DNA from: Sutterella sp. AM11-39 | Lineage (GTDB): Bacteria > Pseudomonadota > Gammaproteobacteria > Burkholderiales > Burkholderiaceae_F | NCBI RefSeq assembly: GCF_003472385.1 | Contig: NZ_QRLV01000010.1 | Span: forward strand, 1-64,000 | Reading direction: 5' to 3' | DNA length: 64,000 nucleotides | Part shown: one piece after another, positions 35,089-42,838 of the stretch | Position numbering within the stretch: the stretch's first letter is position 1 | How the letters are laid out: each line of letters starts with the position of its first letter | The notes under the pieces: model-generated | Told to the model about the DNA's origin: nothing | The model's input: the letters and a program-made list of their open reading frames with translations, nothing else | The model's database searches: none | Position numbers and translations under genes: made by a program

Positions 35089-36606
35089 TTAAGAAACGTT
35101 GTTTTGCAGCGTGAATTCCATACCGACGCGTGCCCAGACCAGAGACTCTTGCTCGAGCAGATAGCCGGTAAGCGGATGGCGCGAGAGCCACTGCGGATCA
35201 ACCCAGAGTCGGAAAGCGGTCTTGCGGGTGTGCGCAACGCGTTCGAGCTTGATTTCGGGCAGTCGCAGCGTACGGCGGGCATGGGCGAAGATCACGGCCA
35301 GACGAAGCGACAGAAGCATGTTGACGAAGGTCGGATCCTGCAGGGCGCTTTCGACCTTTTTGAGGTTGCCTCGCTGACCGAGCACAAGCGTGCTCATCTG
35401 CGTCTGATCGTAGCGGGAGAACCCGGGCAGATCGGAATTCATCAGGATGTACTGGCTGTGCTTATGGTAACCGCTCGGACTGATCACGCGGCCGGTTTCG
35501 TGCAGCATGGAGGCCCACTGCAACAGCTTGCGGCAGTCGTGCGTCTGCTGATCGTCGGGGTTGAGAGCTACGAAGAACTTGTCGGCAAGCGCGGCCACGC
35601 GGGCGGCCTGCTGCTTGTCGATGCTCGAGCGCTTGATGAGCGCTGTGACCGTACTGTCACGCGTGTCGCGCTGTTCCTGTCTGCCGAGCATGTCGTAGAG
35701 AAGTCCCACGCGCAACGCACCGGAAGCCGGGCGCATTTCCTTGATCTTGAAGGTGTCGAACACAGCCGAGAGAACGGCCAGGCCGCCGGCGATCACTTCG
35801 CGGCGGTCTTCTTTGAGACCCGGGAAGTTGATCTTGCGTATGTCGCCCGCTTCAACGAGCTCTTTGCGCATGACCTTCAGGAGAGCCGGCGTAACTACGC
35901 CGTTGGTCAGGCCCGAGGCGTGACCGATGTCGGCGACGGCGCCGATCGTGCCGGCGCTGCCGTAGGCGGCGTCCCAGTTGCGGAAGGAGAATTCCTGATG
36001 GGCTTCTTCAAATTCGGCCTGAGCCGAGAGCTGAGCCTGCTTGAGAGCGTTGGCGGTGATTTTCCCGTCCGGAAAATAGGCGCGGGACGTGTTCACGCAA
36101 CCCACATGAAACGATTCGCATTCTTTGGCGATGAAGCCGCACCCGATGATCAGTTCGGTTGAAGCGCCGCCGATGTCCACCACCAGGCGCTTTTCGCTGG
36201 AGGGAGGAAGTGTGTGGGCACAACCCGAAAAGACGAGACGGGCTTCTTCACGGCCGGCGATGATTTCGATGGGGTGCCCGAGAGCTTCTTCGGCTCGCGG
36301 CAGGAAGTCGGCAGAGTTCGTTGCAACGCGCAGCGCCTGCGTGCCGACGGCACGAATGTTCTGCGGATCAATGCCCTCGAGCTTTTCACGGAAACGGCGT
36401 AGCGCCGACAGGGCACGCTCCTGAATTTCCGGCGTAAAGGCGCCGTGTTCATCAATACCGCCGGCCAGACGCACGGTTTCCTTCCAATAGCTTTCGGTCG
36501 TGATGCGGTAGTCCTCCACGCGACCGATTTCCACGCGAAAGCTGTTGCTGCCAAGGTCAACTGCGCCAAGCAAAATCGGCTGCTTGTCCTGTGCTTCACC
36601 CTTCAT
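35089..36606 (-). CDS. ppx: Exopolyphosphatase/pppGpp phosphohydrolase (Ppx/GppA)
   Basis: A 505-residue enzyme with the actin-like fold: phosphate-1 AVDLGSNSFRVEIGR, the GTQALR segment, the catalytic Glu in IAGREEARLVFSG, and phosphate-2 VVDIGGASTELIIG. The C-terminal half is an HD-like helical domain (MLHETGRVISPSGYHKHSQY). It degrades polyphosphate and may hydrolyse pppGpp. It lies between ftsY and ftsE, which are adjacent in E. coli. Ppx and GppA cannot be told apart by sequence alone. Confidence 0.93.
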   Translation of the reverse strand: MKGEAQDKQPILLGAVDLGSNSFRVEIGRVEDYRITTESYWKETVRLAGGIDEHGAFTPEIQERALSALRRFREKLEGIDPQNIRAVGTQALRVATNSADFLPRAEEALGHPIEIIAGREEARLVFSGCAHTLPPSSEKRLVVDIGGASTELIIGCGFIAKECESFHVGCVNTSRAYFPDGKITANALKQAQLSAQAEFEEAHQEFSFRNWDAAYGSAGTIGAVADIGHASGLTNGVVTPALLKVMRKELVEAGDIRKINFPGLKEDRREVIAGGLAVLSAVFDTFKIKEMRPASGALRVGLLYDMLGRQEQRDTRDSTVTALIKRSSIDKQQAARVAALADKFFVALNPDDQQTHDCRKLLQWASMLHETGRVISPSGYHKHSQYILMNSDLPGFSRYDQTQMSTLVLGQRGNLKKVESALQDPTFVNMLLSLRLAVIFAHARRTLRLPEIKLERVAHTRKTAFRLWVDPQWLSRHPLTGYLLEQESLVWARVGMEFTLQNNVS

Positions 36607-36652
36607 CTCGTTGTCTCTCTCAAGTATCGTTTGCTATGGGCTGGAAATTAGG

Positions 36653-37570
36653 TTAATTATCCTCGAGCTCTTCGCCGACCAGCGCGCTGGCAAAGCGCTT
36701 GGCGTCAAAAGGCTGCAGATCATCGATCGTTTCGCCTACGCCGACGAAATAGATCGGAAGCGGCTCTTCACGCTCGGCGGTGATCGCCACCAGAACGCCG
36801 CCTTTGGCGGTGCCGTCCAATTTGGTAACGATAAGACCGGTGAGGCCGGCATATTGATCAAAAGCCTTAACCTGCGCAAGCGCATTCTGACCGTTGGTGC
36901 CGTCGACCACCAGGAGCACTTCGTGCGGTGCGCCTTCCATGGCTTTGCCCTGCGAGCGTCGAATGCGGGCAAGTTCTTCCATGAGGTTGGTCTGCGTAGG
37001 CAGGCGTCCGGCCGTATCGGCAATGACAACATCGGTGCCGCGAGCGCGGCCCGCCGAGACGGCGTCGAAAACAACAGCGGCCGGATCTCCGCCGCTTTGC
37101 GTGATCACGTCAATCTTGTTGCGTTCGCCCCAGACGGCCAGTTGTTCGCGCGCGGCGGCGCGGAAGGTGTCGGCAGCGGCAAGCAGCACTGTCTTATTCT
37201 GAGCGGCAAGCCACTTTGCGATTTTCCCGATCGTAGTGGTTTTGCCTGCACCATTGACGCCGGCCATCATGATCACCAACGGCTTGGCCGCATCCAGATT
37301 CATGGGTTTCTGCGCCGGAAGCAGGATGCGTTCGATTTCATCGCGCAATGCTGCACGCACTTCCTCGCGCGTTTTGAGGCCCTTGAGCTTCACCGTATCG
37401 CGCAAACGCTGTAGGATGACGGACGTAGGCTTGTAGCCAATGTCGGCGGCAATCAGCGTTTCTTCGAGCGATTCAAAAAATTCTTCATCGACAACCCCGC
37501 CCGAAAACAGGCCGACGAGGTTGACGCGGGTTCGGGCAAGCCCGCTTTTTAAGCGTGAAAAAAATCCCAT
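36653..37570 (-). CDS. ftsY: Signal recognition particle receptor FtsY
   Basis: A 305-residue SRP GTPase. N domain about 1-85; G1 GVNGAGKTTTIGK (about 112-124), AADTFRAAAREQL, G3 DTAGRLPTQ, G4 TKLDGTAKGG and the C-terminal GVGETIDDLQPFD. It docks SRP-ribosome complexes at the inner membrane. The acidic A domain of E. coli FtsY is absent: the protein begins MGFFSRLKSGL, a membrane-targeting helix. ATG 37570 shares two bases with the start codon of the divergent rsmD. Confidence 0.96.
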   Translation of the reverse strand: MGFFSRLKSGLARTRVNLVGLFSGGVVDEEFFESLEETLIAADIGYKPTSVILQRLRDTVKLKGLKTREEVRAALRDEIERILLPAQKPMNLDAAKPLVIMMAGVNGAGKTTTIGKIAKWLAAQNKTVLLAAADTFRAAAREQLAVWGERNKIDVITQSGGDPAAVVFDAVSAGRARGTDVVIADTAGRLPTQTNLMEELARIRRSQGKAMEGAPHEVLLVVDGTNGQNALAQVKAFDQYAGLTGLIVTKLDGTAKGGVLVAITAEREEPLPIYFVGVGETIDDLQPFDAKRFASALVGEELEDN

Positions 37571-38231
37571 GACGAAAACCAAGAAAAAACCAGCGGCGCC
37601 CAAACGGCGCGCAGGCACCACAGCGGGCGAAAAAGTCCAACACATTAGTTTACCAACCCGTGGTGCTGACGGCACGGTTCGCATCGTTTCCGGACGCTAT
37701 AAACGAACGCCCGTGGCCGTCGGTTTGCGCGACGGACTGCGGCCAACGCCTTCGCGCGTGCGCGAGACGCTTTTCGATTGGTTGCGCCATTTTCTCGGCG
37801 ATTTTTCCTCGGCGTCGTTTCTGGACATGTTCGCTGGTAGCGGGGCACTGGGGCTGGAAGCGGCAAGCAACGGCGCCGGACGCGTGGTGCTGCTGGAAAA
37901 GGATCGCCAGTCTGCGGCGTCGATTTTGGCCGTCATTGCCAAACTGCAGGCGCAGGACACCGTGCAGTGCCTTGCTGTCGACGCGTTTGTCTGGGCGCAG
38001 CAGGTCAACGAGACTTTTGATGTGGTTTTCATCGATCCGCCTTTTGCGCTGTCGCTGCATCAGAAGGCTGTGCAGGCCGCCTTGCCGCATCTGAAGAAAG
38101 ACGGATTCCTTTATCTGGAAAACGAAAGCGAGATTCCGGATGACATGTTGAGCAAGTGGGGACTGCAAGCCGTGCGTCGCGGCAGGGCGGGAGCCGTTTA
38201 TTACCTTCTTTGCGTTCGCAGTATCGGGTAA
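37569..38231 (+). CDS. rsmD: 16S rRNA (guanine966-N2)-methyltransferase RsmD
   Basis: A 220-residue class I methyltransferase. VRIVSGRYKRTPV begins the conserved part; SAM motif I is FLDMFAGSGALGLEA and the catalytic NPPY-type motif is VFIDPPF. It methylates G966 in 30S assembly intermediates. About 38 Lys/Pro/Arg-rich residues precede the usual RsmD start. No other in-frame start lies between ATG 37569 and the conserved part. It is divergent from ftsY, as in E. coli, and followed by coaD. Confidence 0.93.
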   Translation: MTKTKKKPAAPKRRAGTTAGEKVQHISLPTRGADGTVRIVSGRYKRTPVAVGLRDGLRPTPSRVRETLFDWLRHFLGDFSSASFLDMFAGSGALGLEAASNGAGRVVLLEKDRQSAASILAVIAKLQAQDTVQCLAVDAFVWAQQVNETFDVVFIDPPFALSLHQKAVQAALPHLKKDGFLYLENESEIPDDMLSKWGLQAVRRGRAGAVYYLLCVRSIG

Positions 38232-38301
38232 AATTATTTGTTTCTCATATTTTGATGAAGGAGCGCGGGTCTTTTCGGATGCGCGCTCAGCCTTAAATCG
38301 C

Positions 38302-38811
38302 ATGACGACGGCCGTCTATCCCGGAACATTTGACCCCTTTACGCTCGGGCACCTAGATGTGCTTAAACGAGCGGCGCGCCTCTTTGACCGCGTGATTCTC
38401 GCGGTGGCCGAAAGCGAAAAGAAAAAAACGCTTTTTACTTTGGAAGAGCGCATCGCCTTGGCGCAAGCCTCCTGTGAAGAGGAACAAGGGCTTGAAAACG
38501 TGACGGTGGAAGGCTTTCGCGGATTGTTGTGTGATTTTGCCAAGGCCCGCGGCGTGACCGTGTCCGTACGAGGCGCGCGTGCTGTGAGCGACTTTGAGTA
38601 TGAGTTTCAGATGGCCGGCATGAATCGTACGTTGATGCCGCAGGTCGAAACGATTTTTCTGATGCCCGCCCTCGAGTGCCAATTCGTGAGCGGCAGCTTC
38701 GTTCGTGAAATCGCTGCTTTGGGTGGCGATGTCTCCGGCTTTGTGCCGCAACCCGTGCGTTGTGCTCTGCAGCAGCGCTTCGCCGAGAAAAACGCAGCCG
38801 TTAGGGATTGA
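38302..38811 (+). CDS. coaD: Phosphopantetheine adenylyltransferase
   Basis: A 169-residue hexameric enzyme making dephospho-CoA from ATP and 4'-phosphopantetheine. VYPGTFDPFTLGHLDVLKRA holds the nucleotide (T/H)xGH motif, VRGARAVSDFEYEFQMAGMNR the substrate site and FVSGSFVREIAALGGDVSGFVP the C-terminal nucleotide motif. It follows rsmD after 70 bases, the usual betaproteobacterial order. Confidence 0.97.
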   Translation: MTTAVYPGTFDPFTLGHLDVLKRAARLFDRVILAVAESEKKKTLFTLEERIALAQASCEEEQGLENVTVEGFRGLLCDFAKARGVTVSVRGARAVSDFEYEFQMAGMNRTLMPQVETIFLMPALECQFVSGSFVREIAALGGDVSGFVPQPVRCALQQRFAEKNAAVRD

Positions 38812-38863
38812 CTGATCCTGAGTCGAGCTGCTTGAAAACAACAAACAACAAAGGAAACACAAA

Positions 38864-40405
38864 ATGGAACCCTATGCTGCCGAGTGGTGGTCGATTGTTC
38901 CTCCGATTGTGGCCATTGGCCTCGCGCTTCTGACCAAGGAAGTGTTCTCATCTCTGCTGGTGGGCATCTTCACTGGCACGCTCATCTACGCGGTGGGCAC
39001 AGACGCCAACATCGTGATGGGCACGCTGGAGACGGCCTTTACGATGATGGCCAAAAAGGTGGACTTCAATATTCTCATCTTCTGCTCGCTGCTGGGGGCG
39101 TTGGTCTACCTGATCAGCTTGTCGGGAGGTACGGTGGCTTATGGCAAGGCATCAACGAAGGTCATTCGCGGACGCCGTTCGTCCTTGGCTGCAACGGGAG
39201 GCTTGGGGATCGCCATCTTCATTGACGACTACTTCAACTGCCTCACTGTCGGCACCGTCATGCGCCCGATTACGGATGTCTACAAAATCAGCCGTGCCAA
39301 ACTTGCCTACATCATTGACAGCACGGCTGCACCCGTGTGCATCATTGCTCCGATTTCTTCCTGGGCGGCTGCCGTCGGCTCTTCGCTTAAGGATACCGGT
39401 GTGTTTGAGAGCGAGCTCGGCGCCTTTGTGGCTACGATTCCGTGGAATTTCTACGCCATTTTCTCTCTTTTGCTGGTGTTCTTCCTTTGCTGTACGGACT
39501 TTGACTTCGGTCCGATGCGTCGCGCCGAAGAGCAGGCAAGCCGGCAGAGTGTTGATGTCACGGCTTCCGGAGGAACGGCTGATGAAAAGCTCAAGTACAA
39601 CCCCAACGGCACGACCTGGGACATGTTGGTTCCGCTCGGCGCGCTCATCGTGTTTGCCGTGCTGGCTCTGATGTATACCGGCGGCTATTGGGGCACTGAC
39701 GCCAAGTACCACACCTTCATGGCTGCCATCGGCAATTCCTCGGCTTCAATCTCGCTGGTGTTTGCTTCCTTCGGTGCACTGATGGTGGCATTGCTCATGT
39801 ATGTGCCGCGCAAGCTGATGACGTTTGCCCAGTTTGCCGAAGGTTCGGTTGAAGGCATGAAGCTGATGCTGCCCGCAAACATCATCCTGATTCTGGCTTG
39901 GACGCTTTCGGGCGTTTGCCGCGATCTGCTCTCGGCGCCGCAGTTCATGCAGCATGTGGTGACCTCTTCGGGTATGGGAGCGATGTTCCTGCCCGTGATC
40001 GTCTTTGCGATCGCCGCCTTCCTGGCCTTTTCCATGGGTACTGCCTGGGGCACTTTCGGCATCCTGATTCCGATCGTGGTGCCGATTGTTGAAGTGCTCG
40101 ACCCGAACCTTACGGTGGTGGTTCTGTCGGCTACGCTTGCCGGCTCGGTCTTCGGCGATCACTGCTCTCCGATTTCGGATACGACGATTCTGTCGTCTGC
40201 GGGCGCAGGCTGTGCGCACATCGAACACGTTTCGACGCAATTGCCGTATGCATTGCTGGTTGCCGGTTCGGCAGGCGTTGGCTACTTGGTGGCCGGCGTC
40301 TCGGGCGGCAGTCTGTGGATGAGCTGGCTTGCAACGGCGGTGGTGTTGTTCGGCGTGACAATTTTCCTGCATGTCAAAGAGGGACGCTCTGCGTCTAAAG
40401 CGTAA
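38864..40405 (+). CDS. NhaC-family Na+/H+ antiporter
   Basis: A 513-residue inner-membrane protein with about 11-13 helices. The family segments LGIAIFIDDYFNCLTVGTVMRPITD, IIDSTAAPVCIIAPISSWAA and FGDHCSPISDTTILSSAGAGC hold the buried Asp, Ser and His residues. It exchanges sodium or a related ion, or an organic solute such as malate/lactate or lysine in related members. AAGGAA precedes the start. Single gene; a hairpin at 40473 may terminate it. Confidence 0.85.
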   Translation: MEPYAAEWWSIVPPIVAIGLALLTKEVFSSLLVGIFTGTLIYAVGTDANIVMGTLETAFTMMAKKVDFNILIFCSLLGALVYLISLSGGTVAYGKASTKVIRGRRSSLAATGGLGIAIFIDDYFNCLTVGTVMRPITDVYKISRAKLAYIIDSTAAPVCIIAPISSWAAAVGSSLKDTGVFESELGAFVATIPWNFYAIFSLLLVFFLCCTDFDFGPMRRAEEQASRQSVDVTASGGTADEKLKYNPNGTTWDMLVPLGALIVFAVLALMYTGGYWGTDAKYHTFMAAIGNSSASISLVFASFGALMVALLMYVPRKLMTFAQFAEGSVEGMKLMLPANIILILAWTLSGVCRDLLSAPQFMQHVVTSSGMGAMFLPVIVFAIAAFLAFSMGTAWGTFGILIPIVVPIVEVLDPNLTVVVLSATLAGSVFGDHCSPISDTTILSSAGAGCAHIEHVSTQLPYALLVAGSAGVGYLVAGVSGGSLWMSWLATAVVLFGVTIFLHVKEGRSASKA

Positions 40406-40423
40406 CAATCCTTGCGGTCAGAG

Positions 40424-40451
40424 TTCGCAGAAACGCTCAGGCCGCTACAAT
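40424..40451 (+). promoter_or_regulatory. Possible lptF promoter
   Basis: TTCGCA (40424-40429), a 16-base spacer and TACAAT (40446-40451), 52 bases before the lptF start. The -10 is good, the -35 fair. Confidence 0.45.
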
Positions 40452-40472
40452 CCCACCAAGGTTTTTGAGTAG

Positions 40473-40497
40473 CGCCCGCGACCTGGCGGGCGTTTTG
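40473..40497 (+). terminator. Terminator of the antiporter gene or attenuator in the lptF leader
   Basis: CGCCCGC (40473-40479) pairs perfectly with GCGGGCG (40486-40492) over a 6-base loop, followed by TTTTG. It ends only 6 bases before the lptF ATG and lies downstream of the possible lptF promoter. Confidence 0.65.
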
Positions 40498-40502
40498 AGT
40501 GC

Positions 40503-41630
40503 ATGATTTTTAATCGACTGTTGGTCAACGAATTCGCAAGCAGCGCCGGGGGTGTCTTCACGGTGCTTTTTTCGGTCGTGGTGACGATCGGGCTTGTGAC
40601 CATTTTGGGCGAGGCTGCCGGAGGCAAAATTGACTCTCGCTCCGTGTTTGAGCTGATGGCCTACTCGTCGTTTACCAATCTGCCGGCATTGCTGTCGCTG
40701 TCAATCTTCATTGCCGTCCTGATGGTCATGATGCGCAGTTGGCAGGATAGCGAAATCCCCGTTTGGTTCAGTTCCGGCGGATTGAGTTTGTTGCGTTGGA
40801 TCGCTCCGGTTCTGCGATTTGCCATGCCGATGATCATCTTGGTGGGCGTGATTTCGATTGCGGTGACGCCTTGGGCAAAAGATCAGATTGAGCGTACGGC
40901 GCAGCAATTCGAGCAACGCGACGATGTCAACCGCATTGCCCCCGGACGTTTTATTGAGACAATGGGCGGACGCCGCATCTTCTTCATCGAGGAGGTTAGT
41001 CCGGACGGTTCTTCGGTTAAAAATGTCTTCATGAGTGAGCAAAACGGTGAGAGTGAAATCATCGTGCGTGCCGCTTCGGGGGAAGTACGGGCGACCGACA
41101 AAGGCGAGCGTTACGTGGTGCTCAAAAACGGCCGTCGCTACGACACGAGCCGAAACGGGGACGCCGCCTGGCGCGTGACCGAGTTCGACACCTACGAAAT
41201 TCGCATCGGCACTCGTGCCGAACAGGCCTACATCAGCCGCGACGTGGAAACCATGACGTTTGAAAAACTTCTGGAACTGGATACGTCGCACGCCAAGGCC
41301 GAAATCGTCTGGCGCCTGTGCTGGCCTTTGGCGGCCTTCAACCTGGCGCTTCTGGCCATCCCTCTGTCCTACACCAACCCGCGCGCCGGTCGTAGCATGA
41401 GTCTGATTCTGGCCGTGCTGATCTTTATTCTGTATCTCAACGGCATCTCGGTGGCCGAAAGCTGGATCAAGACCGAGAAGGTCAATTGGATTGCTGCGCT
41501 GGTCGGACTCAACGGCACGGTCACAATGGTGACGGCGCTACTGTTCATACGGCGCGTCTGGATGCAGCGATGGATACCGCTTGCGATTTCCGAACTGCCC
41601 TACAAGCTTCTCGGGAGGGATAAATCGTGA
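40503..41630 (+). CDS. lptF: LPS export permease LptF
   Basis: A 375-residue inner-membrane protein of the YjgP/YjgQ family: helices near 25-45 and 60-80 and 100-120, a periplasmic beta-jellyroll (about 125-265) and three C-terminal helices. With LptG and the LptB ATPase it extracts LPS from the inner membrane. MIFNRLLVNEFASSAGGVFTVLF is the family start. No ribosome site is visible; a hairpin occupies the place where one would be. It overlaps lptG by 4 bases. Confidence 0.95.
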   Translation: MIFNRLLVNEFASSAGGVFTVLFSVVVTIGLVTILGEAAGGKIDSRSVFELMAYSSFTNLPALLSLSIFIAVLMVMMRSWQDSEIPVWFSSGGLSLLRWIAPVLRFAMPMIILVGVISIAVTPWAKDQIERTAQQFEQRDDVNRIAPGRFIETMGGRRIFFIEEVSPDGSSVKNVFMSEQNGESEIIVRAASGEVRATDKGERYVVLKNGRRYDTSRNGDAAWRVTEFDTYEIRIGTRAEQAYISRDVETMTFEKLLELDTSHAKAEIVWRLCWPLAAFNLALLAIPLSYTNPRAGRSMSLILAVLIFILYLNGISVAESWIKTEKVNWIAALVGLNGTVTMVTALLFIRRVWMQRWIPLAISELPYKLLGRDKS

Positions 41631-42766
41631 AGGTCCTGACCCGACACGTTGCCAAAGAAGTTTTGATCGCCACCCTCTTTGTGCTGGTGGCGCTCGTTGC
41701 GCTCATCGCTTTTTTCGATCTGGTTAGCCAGGCTCGAAACATCGGCAATCGATACAGTATTTCGATGGCGCTTTTTTTGACGATGCTCAAGCTCCCGTCT
41801 CGCCTCTACGAAGTGATGCCGATTGCGGCTCTATTGGGCGCCGTCTACACGATGAGCCGGCTCGCCGCCAATTCCGAATTCACCATCATGCGTGTGGCGG
41901 GCCTGTCGCCCTTCCGTCTGGCGGGAATGATGACGGTGCCGGCGCTTATCTTGATTGCCATGACGTATTGCTTGGGTGAGTGGCTGACCCCTGCGGCCGA
42001 CATGATGCGCAACGACATGGACAACATCCTTTTTAACCGGAAACTTTCGGCAAGAGGTTATTCGTCGGGTGTCTGGGTGAAGGACAATGTCAAGGAGCAG
42101 CAAAACGCTGGTCAGGCGACGGTGCGCTTTGTGAACGTACACAACCTGATTGCGGGCGAACACAGCCGCACGGGAGCCTGGCGCGTTTTTGAGTTCGACA
42201 AGGACGGCAGTCTGATTCGCGTGCTGCATGCGCCTGAAGCCAGCTACATTTCCGGCCGCGGCTGGCACCTCAAGGATGCCAAGGTCGAAACGCTCCCCAA
42301 GATTACGCACGATGAAACGCCCATGGTGGAAAAGAGTTCCGCCCGCAAGGACGTGGATTTGATGCTTCCGTCCGAAATGCGACCTGAAATTCTGGGCGTG
42401 CTGACCATTAAGCCGGAGCGCATGGGGATTTCAGATCTCTGGCAATACATCGCGCACCTGAAGGAGACGAAGCAAACATCGGATCGCTACCAGGTGGCGC
42501 TCTGGTCGAAGGTGTTCTATCCCTTGGCCATATTCGTAATGCTGGCCGTGGCAATGCCCTTTGCGTACCTCAATACGCGATCGGGCGGCGTATCGATCAA
42601 GATCTTCGCCGGGCTGATGATCGGCATTTCGTTCTATGCGCTCAACAACATCTTCTCTTTCCTCGGGGTCTTGAACACATGGCACCCGATGGTGGTGGCG
42701 GTGGTGCCGACAAGCGTCATGCTGATATGCGCGGCAGTAGCCCTGTGGCTGCTGGAGCGACGGTAG
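41627..42766 (+). CDS. lptG: LPS export permease LptG
   Basis: A 379-residue partner of LptF with the same layout: TM helices in the first 115 residues, a periplasmic jellyroll (about 125-270) and C-terminal helices including AMPFAYLNTRSGGVSIKIFAG, the coupling segment. KVLTRHVAKEVLIATLFVLVALVALIAFFDL is the family start. GTG 41627 overlaps the lptF stop (GTGA), so translation is probably coupled. Confidence 0.95.
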   Translation: MKVLTRHVAKEVLIATLFVLVALVALIAFFDLVSQARNIGNRYSISMALFLTMLKLPSRLYEVMPIAALLGAVYTMSRLAANSEFTIMRVAGLSPFRLAGMMTVPALILIAMTYCLGEWLTPAADMMRNDMDNILFNRKLSARGYSSGVWVKDNVKEQQNAGQATVRFVNVHNLIAGEHSRTGAWRVFEFDKDGSLIRVLHAPEASYISGRGWHLKDAKVETLPKITHDETPMVEKSSARKDVDLMLPSEMRPEILGVLTIKPERMGISDLWQYIAHLKETKQTSDRYQVALWSKVFYPLAIFVMLAVAMPFAYLNTRSGGVSIKIFAGLMIGISFYALNNIFSFLGVLNTWHPMVVAVVPTSVMLICAAVALWLLERR

Positions 42767-42787
42767 CGGCCGCCCAACTACGAAAAG

Positions 42788-42828
42788 AAACGCTGCGAGA
42801 GCCTCTGGAGGTTTTCGTAGCGTTTTTT
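42788..42828. terminator. Terminator between lptG and the SNF2 helicase gene
   Basis: AAACGCTGCGA (42788-42798) pairs with TCGTAGCGTTT (42815-42825; one G-T pair), with CCTC-TG-GAGG in the loop, and ends in six T (42823-42828). It serves lptG; the A-rich left side could also serve the convergent gene. Confidence 0.85.
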
Positions 42829-42838
42829 ATGGGAGCCG

